From: Chalciporus piperatus
Lineage: Eukaryota; Basidiomycota; Agaricomycetes; Boletales; Boletaceae
DNA length: 64,000 nucleotides
Assembly (NCBI GenBank): GCA_038093975.1
Contig: JBBPTG010000058.1
Location: forward strand, 62,001-126,000
Direction: 5' to 3'
Shown: positions 47,872 to 58,122 of the stretch, in pieces
Numbering within the stretch: position 1 is the stretch's first letter
Layout: every line of letters begins with the position of its first letter
Made by a program: the position numbers and the translations under genes
The notes under the pieces: model-generated
Database searches by the model: none
Seen by the model: the letters and a program-made list of their open reading frames with translations, nothing else
Told to the model about the DNA's origin: nothing

Positions 47872-50290
47872 TTTGGAGGGATGGTATCGCAGGATCGAAG
47901 GTGGGCGGGGGCGCAAACAACGTATCGGCGGGGGGAGCACGAGGCGAGGGATTGGACAGGACGGATTTATAAAGAAATACACACGTACACGGTAATTTCA
48001 GGGTCCTGATAAGTTGTAAGGTGTCTGTCCAGAACGGCATTGCGTAGGCAATAGAAGCCTCGTAACGCGCAGGCGGACAAGGCTTCCATACCCAGGCTGG
48101 ATCTCGCTAGGTCCGGTATGAACCGGATGGGAAGACAAGTCTGATGACCTGATAGTCGTGTTTACATGAACCAAATCACAGGCAATTCGTCATTCATTGG
48201 TACAACAAGTCAATTAAATATGGCAACAGCGACCCGAGGGAACAGTGGGCGCGATCGATCTAACCATGGGGCGTCGGAGGTGTATTCGGTTTATCTGTCG
48301 GCAGCCAGGAATACTCACCTGTGACCTGTCTCAGTGTTGTGTTCCTGGACGGCCTTGGACTCCACTAACTTGCCTTTTGGGTCATTTGCTTCCTCACCGG
48401 AGATTTCTGTATTCCTCGGCTAACGACGACTCGTGTCAAGACCATAGCGAGATGAATGTCGGAAATATTTCTGGTATGCAGCGTGACTTGTTCTTCACCC
48501 CCAGAATGAACGTCGATGACTAGGACTCTAGCTGGCAATATTTGCTGGTCGCTAAATGGTGCCTAAAGGTTTCATGATCAGGGAGAAGTTGTAAGTACAA
48601 AATGTTCGTTCCTAGAGGGCAACTTTTCAAGCGGAGCTCGAACTTTAGTCGCATTTTCCTTTCTTGGTCCACCTTATCCTCAACAACACTGTCAGCAGCA
48701 CCGCTGGCCAGTCGTCCAGGCGGCGACCCAGAGCATATACAAGCCCTGGACAACATCCGCGCCATCTTGTTCGGCGCGCATCTTGATGGTGGTCGCACGA
48801 CTGATGCCAAGCATCCTCTGTCAAGACCTGTCTGTGACTCCGACTTAGGTCACTTAGGTATTGCACCGGACGGAGTGACTTGGTGCTACCCACATCACAC
48901 AAGCTCAAATAGTCAGATCCGCTGACACCATCTCGACAACCCGTTGTCGTATTGGCACAACAGTTTGGTGGGGAGATCGACGCACAGCCCGCAGAGCAAT
49001 AATCTCTTCTTTAGGTCCAAATTGAAATGGAAGACCAAAGGTAGCCTCCCCACGGTTGCGAACGCTAACTGTTGCTAACCACCTTTCTGTTCTTGTTCCG
49101 ATTTTGTTCTGGTTAGATTCGCTGATACAGTAGCGCGATCACTACGCCTAGTCCTAACCTTGCAATCGGCATGACGCACTTCACGCATGTGGCACTCTCC
49201 AAAAAGGCAATGGGCGTATGATGGATCCACAGTAGGGAATATTCTGATTCCATCAGCTGCTTAATGATACCGTTCGCTCCCGTTTTGCGCCAACAATCCC
49301 TCCCGCGTTCCTTCTGGGCCGAGGTTGATCGACATCATTAGGTATCCGTTTCACATCAATATCCTCACCTACACACACCAACTAAAGCAACCACCGCCGT
49401 ACCCTTACCGACTCTGGAGACACCTGACTTGACGATTCTCCGGGTCTTAGGCCTGCAAATGTTAGCCACGTTTACGGAAGTTACATTGTTGGTCGTATCC
49501 ATTACCACTGACATGGTTCGACAATATGCTGCGCTCCCATGGCAGTGATTCGGCTAGGACATTGAAAATGGGTATGTTACGATCACCCTTCGGTTACTTC
49601 ACCATACACTATCTGCCGCCTTATCACGTATGCTCGGTCTCGGCCACCCATGAAGATGATTCAGAATGGGAATACTTTCCTCAATTTTACTAGGGCGATC
49701 GTTCGACTACTGGCTCGATTCATTAGACATATGAATCATATCCACTAACTTATTAAACACCCCGAGAATGCAGACCATCAGACCCTAGTTGGACTGGGGA
49801 CGGTTGCCGTGAGACCCTTGTAGACTTTGACCGGTTGACCCCTGAAGTCGGCTGACTGTGCCTTCACCCCCAGCCAAAAGTGGCAGCCGGGAGAGTGAGA
49901 TAGAGATTGGACCCCTTCTCAAGTGTCACGGCCATTTTCACGTTTCGATAAAAGTGGGCTGTCGCGAGCTTCATATAATTGCTCCAATATGATAGGGTGA
50001 CAGTAATGCATGATAATACAGAATGGACTACGAGAAACACTAGCAGAAAATGGGGGGAAATGCATCGTGAAACGAGGGTAGCGTGTGAATGTATTGTCAT
50101 GGGATATGCCGGCGTGTTGAAGTGGGGGACTCGGAGGGGGGGGGGGGGTGCCGCAATTAAAATAATCTGCTCGGAGAGGCTACGGATATGAAAGACGGGC
50201 ATAGGATACGAAAAGAAACCTGCGAGTCGAAGGGCTGGGATCTGCAAATGCTGGAATTGCGCGAAGTGATGTCTTGGCCGTCGTCGTGCT
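47872..50290. other. No clear gene; contains one copy of a direct repeat
   Basis: Short frames only. A poly-G tract lies at about 50137-50148. The repeat at 49630-49812 is described separately. Confidence 0.35.
49630..49812 (+). repeat. Direct repeat, copy 1
   Basis: A unit of about 180 bp begins TGCTCGGTCTCGGCCACCC and ends near GGTTG(C)CGTGAGA. It recurs at 50512-50682 in the same orientation with roughly 10% differences and some indels. About 700 bp lies between the copies. I see no primer-binding site or polypurine tract. Confidence 0.8.
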
Positions 50291-50480
50291 CTACTCCTCG
50301 TCGGCGTCGTCTTCGGGAGAAACAGTCTTGCTACTGGCAACGTCGGCTCTCTTCTCGGCGGCCTTGATCTCATTCGAACGCTTCTAGGATCCTGTAGCAA
50401 ATGCTGAGAAATACGAACCGAATAGAACGGCATTGTTTTACCTCGATCAACGGATCGTTGTTCCTTCCATCGTTGCCCAT
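50291..50480 (-). pseudogene. Small ORF resembling a G-alpha N-terminus
   Basis: Exons 50480-50442 and 50383-50291 join across a 58-nt intron to give 43 residues. They start MGNDGRNNDPLIEKRSNEIK and end in an acidic DDADEE. The Met-Gly start (a potential myristoylation site) and the Asp-Pro, Arg-Ser, Glu-Ile pattern recall N-termini of fungal G-protein alpha subunits. Everything after the first helix, including the GTP-binding loop, is absent. It lies between the two direct-repeat copies. It may be a fragment, a decoy-like small protein or chance. Confidence 0.3.
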
Positions 50481-50511
50481 GCAAACACATCGCACATTTG
50501 ATCATCCGCCG

Positions 50512-50682
50512 TTGCTCGGTCTCGGCCACCCGGTGATTCAGAATGGGTAAATGTTACTAGGGCGATCGTTTGACTACTGGCTTGATTCATTAGACGTATG
50601 AATCATGTCCACTAATTTATTAAACACCCCGAGAATGTAGACCATCAGACCCCTGGTAGTTGGACTGGGAATGGTTGCTGTG
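50512..50682 (+). repeat. Direct repeat, copy 2
   Basis: Partner of the copy at 49630-49812. Conserved blocks include TACTAGGGCGATCGTT, TATTAAACACCCCGAGAATG and AGACCATCAGACCC. Confidence 0.8.
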
Positions 50683-51004
50683 AGAGGTCTGGCCACTGGC
50701 ACGGCGACGGCAGCCCTGCGAAAAAACACACCGTTTGGATTTCAGTTCGGCTTCTAGCTCGTTCGAACGTACAACTGCCAGTGAAGCAAGGTAGCAAGGG
50801 GACAAAACCTAATAAAGGCTAGGAAGCGCTAGATAATACAACTACATATGTTGTACATATGTAGGAATAATGTTCATATAGACTCGGGGCCAGATTCCAG
50901 ACCTCGCTTTGCAGAACATAGTACACAATAACCCGTTCAAAAAGACTGCGATAAAACTCTGAAGGCAATTTTTGGAGAGAGGATTGCTTGAATATATCGG
51001 CGAC

Positions 51005-52659
51005 CTACTGTGATGAAGGCTGTAACGGGTGAATAATCCCATGAATCAACGAAATCGGTAAACTTACAGGAGCCCGCCTCTTCGATTGGTTCAACCTGGC
51101 AGACTTCCTTGGTTGGGCTCGGTCGTCATCAGAGTCCTCATCCGGCACCCTGTAGCGTCTGCCCAATCTAGCTACGTCATCGTCAACACCATCGTCGTCG
51201 GCATCTTCAAGCTCTTCGTCGTCTGACATGACCACGTTACGGGGACGTTTTGTGGGAGATTTGGGTTGCATATCTTCGTCAGAGTCTTCCTTATCCGATG
51301 TGATCACATTCTTTCGGCAGCGCTGGCGTTTTGCAGGGGATGCGAGCGGCATCTCTTCGTCCATCTCTTCGTCCGGCTCGTTGTCCTTGTTTTCAGCGAG
51401 CTCATCTTGCATTGCGACATGCATCGCATCACTCATCGCATCTTCGTTCGACCCATCCTCGTCATCTTCGTCAGACCCATCCCCCTTGTCATCTTTATCT
51501 TCATCTGACCCATTACCCTCCTCGTCGCTGTCTGCCACGACAAAGTCGTCCTGTTCGTAGTCCTCGTCCTCAGCTGCCGAGCCTACCTCATCATCCCAGG
51601 GACCAATGGCTTCCCCAACAGGATTCTGAATATTTGGTGCACTCCGCCGTTTTCGAGGTCCGCTGCGTTCGGGATGTGCCAACCACCACTCTTGAAGACG
51701 GTGAACCAGGTCCACCAGGCGATAGTGCTAGAAAGTGATGAGGCTTTAGTTCTTCGATGAGTTGAATGAGCGACCAAAACTTACCCATCCACAGTCCCTC
51801 TTGGGGTCCAGACACCAACGAAACGAGTTACGCCGATATGCTTGGTCGAGCCGGAGACCACGGTAACGTGTACCGAACCAGATCTGCTCAGACCCCGGGG
51901 AACGTGAAGCATACTGTTGATCCAAGAGTCGTCTGTTGGCTTCATACAACGGCTTGTACTAGGTCAAGCGGTCAGTTTGAACTTGACTCCAACGTAGAGT
52001 TGAATTGGAACGCACCCAGCCTTCCCGTCGATTCTCAGGACGTAAACCCCACCAAACGACATCCTGATGAATGTCTTTGATGGGCTTTCCCGTGTATGTC
52101 CAAGCTATCTTCGCGGGGAACGGGAAATCCCCAGGGTCCCGTTTGGAGGCGAGCTCTTCTTCATATCTATTGTTCCACATCACAAATGACGAGTACTGGA
52201 TGGCACAATCATCAAACAAGCCGTTAAGACGAAAACGGAGCTATGAGACCTACCCAACTATTATTATCCCGATCAGGGTGAACAGCCCAGTCTCTAAGGT
52301 TCGCATCGACTTCGTCGAGCCTTTTGCCCTCGTTCTTGCCAAACGGGATCAAATAGGCCCCTGCCGTCTCTCTGCAGAGCCACTCTTCATAGGCAGCATT
52401 CTTTGCTACCATCTCCTTATACTTTGCGGTGCAAAATGTGACTCTGGGATGCAAGACTGTGACGCGTACTTACCCAATAGGTATCCGATCGTTTTTCGGA
52501 AATCCCCCAATAACGCAGACTATGGGGAATGGAATCCAGGCGAGTACCCGGCAGGATCTCGTGAGCACGAAATGGTATCGGGTATCCGCCTGGGTCTTGT
52601 TCCAGCGGCTCTTCAGATCTTGATTGGGCGAATAGGTCGTCAGCCCTGTTTGAATTCAT
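51005..52659 (-). CDS. Protein with four DUF3820-like repeats, one per exon, and acidic nuclear tail
   Basis: Six exons are supported: 52659-52474, 52421-52254, 52195-52016, 51958-51785, 51727-51068 and 51019-51005. All introns are phase 0 and short, and the product is 460 residues. Exons 1-4 each code for one repeat of about 56-62 residues with a core like YLIPFGKNEGKRLDEVD followed by a helix and a Trp. Each of these exons ends exactly on a Trp codon; exons 2-4 begin with Tyr and exon 5 with His-Tyr. The cores resemble the DUF3820 pattern (PFGKYKGK-type), known from exonuclease-associated and other proteins. Exon 5 adds a Trp-rich helix, then a long Asp/Glu region with basic patches (KRQRCRKN, KRPRN, KSARLNQSKRR) that look like nuclear localisation signals. 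The function is unknown; a nuclear, chromatin-linked role is a guess. Confidence 0.75.
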
Positions 52660-52867
52660 ATGGAGAAAAACTAGCTAGAATGTAGTTGTGGGAGGATTTG
52701 GGGCGGATATGCGTTTGAGGGTTTACTTGAGACGCGCTAATTTATAGCCGGCGCGTGAGTCATGTGAGCACAATAGAAGTGCTTGTTACGTAAGATTTGT
52801 AAGAAAAGGTACACACGGCCGCCGGATGGGAACCTACCAACTTCCTCCCTAAGGGGCGAGACTACGC

Positions 52868-53737
52868 TCACCCAGCTCGTTGCATGCATGACAGCTTCCA
52901 GAAATTTAATGCACCTGACATTTCGAGACGTGTCTCGCAGTCAAAGGCGCGAACGCAGATGCGGCATTCGATAAACCAACCTTTGACACTGCCGTTCATG
53001 CGACACTCGCTTCCGTAGATGCTTCTACTATGACTGTACCTTCGGTTCTCAAGTTTCAACGATCAATCCAGATTCTCGCAAGACGGGCACAGAAGCGCAC
53101 AGGCACCATAATCTGCTACTCTCGAATGTCATCCGCTCACGAAGTCTCCCTGATTGAACGCGTTGAAGACATCTAACGGATGGCACACGAGTCACGACAC
53201 GCTCCGCGATGTTCTGCCTCCTCTCTAACCAACCCAAATGACCCGGGTTAGTCATCGATCTTGTTGAATGCTTAGTCCTGACAGCTCAGACTCACATCTC
53301 CCATTGATCCGTCTTCATCACTGGTGTCTGAAAGTCAGCGGGTCCGCAAAAACGTGACCTAGGGCTAATATTCCGTGTATCCGAGAGGAAGACCATCTTC
53401 TCACAGAAGGTCAGGGCTGCGATGAACCTGAGCGTTTTCAGCGCTTCCGCAAACCGAGTCCGCGGCCGAAGAGACTCATCAACAAGTCCAACCATCCCAT
53501 CATCGTCTTCATATCCAATTTGACCCCAGGCCCGCCGGCCATCAGCAACTCATAAGCGCTGAAATATGAGCAGATCTCGAGGACCGTGTTTGGGGAGCAC
53601 GCTCTCCGAGAGCTAATTCGTTGTAACGGTTCAAACCTCACGCGATGACAACGCTGATCGGTGGGATTTTGACTGTTTTCCTTGGGAAACAAAGTGGCTG
53701 TGCCTATGCGAACATTAGAAGGTGTCCACCTGGCCAA
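52868..53737 (-). CDS. Possible F-box-like gene fragment (doubtful)
   Basis: Minus-strand frames contain NTVLEICSYFSAYELL, which recalls the first helix pair of an F-box, and ALKTLRFIAALTFCEKMVF, which has leucine-rich spacing. I could not connect them into one gene, and other frames here (to 52868) show nothing recognisable. Confidence 0.22.
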
Positions 53738-53782
53738 GCATCAATTCTTGATAGCTTCTACCATCTCAAGCCCAGTGCAAAC

Positions 53783-55134
53783 ATGTTGTTCGGAAGACGG
53801 CAGCGGACAGCAAAGGATGTCAACGGTACGTGCTCGTCATCTGTGATGAAGTAAATATTGATGAACCCTTTGCAAGGCGGGAATGACAGCAGCCATACCT
53901 CCTCGAAGAACCAGGATGGACCGCAGATGTTGGAAGTAGATTGTCAAGGAGAGATCATCTCAGTCGCCTTTCTCCCAGATGAAAAGCACGTCGTGAGCGC
54001 AGGAGCGGAAGGGACGGTTCGACGCTGGCAAACGGATGACGGAAAAGCAACGGGGGAGCCGATGAAAACGGGGTGCTCAATCATGGCTATCACAGTGTCA
54101 AAGGATGGAAAGTGGTTCGTCACTGGAGGGTATGATGGGTTGGTGACAATTTGGAATGCGTGGAATCACCAGAAGGTCCGTGACCTCACTCACGAATCGG
54201 CGGTTAGAGCGGTCGACATCTCCCCAGATTCGACTCGAATCGTATCTGGTGCAGAAGACAAAACAGCATGTATTTGGTCTCTCCCGATAGGCGAGCGACT
54301 GGTCAGTCCCTTGGAACACAAGTTCTCGGTTGCAGCGACGAAATTCTCCCCAATGGTGCTCGCATCGCCACTGCCACGTGGTACCGCGAATGGCATGTCG
54401 ACTTCGGTACCTGGACTGAAACGGACAACGGATGTGAATCATTGCGAGTCTACGCCGACAGCAGCGACCTTCTCTTCGACATCAAAGTCAAAGTTGCATC
54501 AGACTACAACAACTTCATTGCCTGGTCGCACAATTCCCAGCAGATCTTCGCCCTTAACAATGGAGGTGTCATCAAATGCGTAGATGCGTCCAATGGAAAC
54601 CTGCTCTCCGAGTGGTCAATCCACATTAACCTCAAACGCAGGTGCATTGTCGCCGTTTCAAACGGGAAATTCGTCGCGTCCTCGGCAGATAGTTCCATTT
54701 CGTTTTGGGACACTTCGACACAACAGCAGATTGGACCTGCCCTCGAGCAGACCTCTCAAATCGACTACTTCGCGTTGTCAGCAGACGACAGTCACCTTGC
54801 GAGCGTTGGTGATGGCGGGAAAGTTACGTTGCGCGGTCTTGGCGGTATTCTCTCCCCCTCCTACCGTATTGCTCTCGCAATAGAACCCCACCCTCCAAAG
54901 TCATCCGGCCTTCAGAATTTGCTGCGCATAGCCACTTCAAAGGGCGATCCCAAGACAACCATCCATTCTATCCATGCTGCACTGTGCACCCAGGAGGATA
55001 TCTCAGGTACATTCATTTTCATGGGTACTAACGTCTGACTGACGACCAACTCAGTCAAACTTAGCGCAACCGTCGAAGAATTCCGCAAGCAGCTGGCCGA
55101 CTCTGCACGCAAATCCCAGCACCTTGAGTTATAA
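53783..55134 (+). pseudogene. WD40-repeat protein with one frameshift
   Basis: Exon 1 (53783-53825, MLFGRRQRTAKDVN) splices over 51 nt to 53877. WD40 blades follow: IISVAFLPDEKHVVSAGAEG, MAITVSKDGKWFVTGGYDG, AVDISPDSTRIVSGAEDKT, then FALNNGGVIKCVDASNG, FVASSADSSISFWD and LASVGDGGKV. At about 54350 the frame must shift by one base between KFSP and GARIATATW; a single A appears to be missing from CCCAATGG. After a further intron (GTACAT to AACTCAG, about 55012-55053) a helical segment EEFRKQLADSARKSQHLEL runs into a stop at 55132-55134. The next reading frame starts 2 bases later with coiled-coil-like sequence, so this may be the 5' half of one larger gene. WD40 propellers are protein-interaction platforms; no enzymatic part is seen here. 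Confidence 0.65.
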
Positions 55135-55136
55135 GG

Positions 55137-57985
55137 ATGACAGATTCATACGAACTAGAACAGGCGCGGAACTCTCTACAAGCAGAAGCAGCCAAAGCCG
55201 AACATAAATTTCAGCAGCTCGAGTCCGAGTTAGTCAAGGCGCAGAACGCACTAAAGGCTGAAATGGTCAATGCCAGTGGGGAGAGGCGAAACCTTGTCGA
55301 GATCATTGACTCTCTTCGTTCCGCCTGCGTGAAAAAACAGCGAGAGCTATGTGGCGCACTCTATGCTCTGGGACGCCCGAGGGAGGCGGCCGAGTCTCTT
55401 CGTAGGATGCTAAACACCTCAGAGGAAGAGCTTCGAGAGAAGGAGATGCTTACGGATTGGTTGACTGGTGAGTTTCGGCATTCGTCTTCCAACTCCTAGC
55501 TCACGTGTGCCCGAACATTCCTAATTACCAGAATTCACGCAAAAATGTACATGCGCACTCGAGGGCATCGGCGACGAAGCATCCAGCGCAAACAGACACG
55601 ATGAAGCGATAGTGCACTATGCTACTGCACTCACTCTCGGACCTATGAACCCGAAGTCTCTTTTGACAAAATGGACAACCGAGAAATTGAAATTGATGGG
55701 CGGCTCAGGGATTGATTTGCTGATAGGCACCAACGAGGTATGATCCGCCCCTTTCTACAAGTGCATCTATCGACGCTCCTCTTCGTTTAGTTCAGGATCT
55801 CACGGTTCGATATATATCAAGGGATATGCGAAACTCTGGAGCATATGGGTCGTGTGGCCGAGGTGACGGAATTGGTGCAGAGAATGACGAACGACTGTGC
55901 GGATGACATGATTGCGCGGAACGGATGTGCAAAGTGGGTCGTCGGTAGGTGTTTTCGCTGGCGACGGAGCTCGATTTCGTTGAATGCCACCCAACAGACT
56001 CCAAAAGGCGATGTGCCAAGAAGCTAGAGGGAGATGCAACCAAGGCCGAGGCACACAGCACAGCCATCGCCCAGCACACTGCTGCCCTGTCACTTGACCC
56101 TCCAAATCTCTGCGCCTTACTCCTCAAGCGAAACGGAGCGCGGGCGCGAATGGGCATATGGAAAGACGCATTGAGTGATGCGGACAAGGTATGACCATCC
56201 ACGCGCAACGGCCCAATAAGTTTTCGGAGTCATTGATGCTTCCTGCTTTGGTGATTCACCTCGAGCCATCGTCGCCGTGGGGATACGAACGAAGACATGC
56301 GGCGTTACACGAATTGCATGATTACGAGGCTGCCGCTTGGACCTTCAAGACAATGCTTTTGAAACTCGACCATTCGCCTGATCATCAGACACGTGGTAAA
56401 GCGTTTTCTAGACTGCACCCAAGTGGGGTTATTCATTTCACACTGTAGCACGCCGTCACGACTACGCCGATCCCGAAGCTGCAATTCGACACGCTATCGA
56501 GAGCACTGTCCGTGATTTGCCGCGCGTGCTTATTGACACCACCACGGGCCGTCTCCACGACAAAGTTCAGCAAGCGTCTTCGTTCGAGGCACTCCCAATC
56601 TATCACGAACTGGTCTCTTCAATGGCGATTCAGTTGGGGCATGAACATATCCAAAAAGAAGTGAAACGACATTGCCAATACGTGACGCTATCACACAGGT
56701 GGGAGGAGGTCGAACCTCTGCTTCAGCCGGTAGAGAACATCTCGATCTACGATCTGGAAGAATCACCAGCGAACTCCAAGCTGAAAAACTTCACCTCCCT
56801 TGTGCGCTCGTTAGGGTTCAGATGGTCATGGTGCGACACATGTTGTATCGATAAGACGAACAACCTTGTGCTCCATGAGTCGCTGGTTGCCTGTTCACAT
56901 GGTACCACAATGCTGCCCTCACGATAGTTCACCTTCAAGACGTGGACTCCGAGTCACATTCCACTGGTGACCTCCGCAACAGTATCTGGAACACTAGAGC
57001 CTGGACATACCAAGAGTATTTCGCATCAAAACGAATGCAGTTCTACACCAGGGACTGGCGCGTATATCTCGATTTGGTTGCCTTCAACCACAAAGACTCC
57101 CCTGACATCATCTCAGAAATGGAGGAGGTGACTGGTTTTTCAACACGGGAGCTGGCCACACTCGAGCCAGGGTTAGAGAAAGCAGGTGAAAAACTCTGTC
57201 TGGCCTCGACGCGTGAGGCGACTAGGGCAGAGGATGTCGCGTACTCTCTCTTTGGGATCTTCAAGTCGTCCTTGCCCATCATCTACGGCGAGGGGAATTG
57301 TGCAGTTGGCCGTCTCTTGGAACACATCATCGCGGGGTCAGGTGATGTCACAGTTCTCGCTTGGACTGGGCACTCGGGGAGCTATCACAGTTGCTTACCG
57401 GTCGATCTGACTGTATACCACGAAGCCGTGACAAGGCAGGTTCCATCACTCATCGTCGACGCTGAAATGGCCAATATTCTCTCGGACTTACGACGCTCGT
57501 TTCCTGACCCCGCTTTGGCCTCGGTGCTGTACGACCGACTCCACGAACTTCCTCATGCGACAATGGTTGCCTGTCGAGTGAAGCTCCCTGGCATCATTTT
57601 CCAACTCAACGACTTTGCCCCAATCCCCGCCAGTTCCCATTCTGATGTCCACATCTATCGCACGACGACTACCGTGCTTGGGGAGGTGACGATCTCCTCC
57701 ACTTATGATCTCTCCGGGATGAAGGACCTCGTTCTCATTCATCCGTGGATTGGTCCCATTCTCAACCACGAATATTCATCAGAGATATCCACGCTAGACA
57801 AGACAACACGGGCACTTCGCCTGCTTGCTTATATCAGGAAACTGTTCGGGGCATTGTTGTTGACGCAGCCGTCGCGTGCGCTGTACAGGAGAGTCGTGGT
57901 CGATAGTCTGATTATAGTTCGGATTTGCGAGGAGGCGTCATTAATGGACCTTGTCGATAACGTTTGTACGATTGATGTCCAGTAG
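55137..57985 (+). pseudogene. Coiled coil, TPR and HET-domain protein with lesions
   Basis: It opens with a Glu/Lys/Ala-rich coiled coil (ELEQARNSLQAEAAKAEHKF). TPR-like helices follow over at least six exons (EAIVHYATALTLGP, TAIAQHTAALSLDPP, ALSDADK, VIHLEPSSPWGYERRHAAL). The HET heterokaryon-incompatibility domain follows: CQYVTLSHRWEE, FRWSWCDTCCIDK, FTWYHNAAL, then WNTRAWTYQEYF. HET proteins trigger a cell-death response on non-self recognition in fungi. Two defects are visible. The exon before VIHLEP lacks a proper AG acceptor (TTTG precedes GTGATT), and one base is missing between HESLVA and FTWYH at about 56892. The frame then stays open to 57985. An alternative 45-nt intron could bypass the first defect, but not the second. 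Confidence 0.65.
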
Positions 57986-58122
57986 ACCCGCACGGATTAT
58001 GATACTACCTCCTCGTCGTACTCTGTATGCAGTATCCAACTACGGTTTGTGACCCTGATCAAGTTGTGATGCTAAAAGACGAAGACAAGTTCACTTTCCC
58101 ACGCGTGTTCTGCCCAGCACGC

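Noticed and set aside
49630..50682. The direct repeats as LTRs of a small retrotransposon
   Set aside because: The ends start with TG, but I see no primer-binding site, polypurine tract or target duplication. Kept only as a repeat pair.
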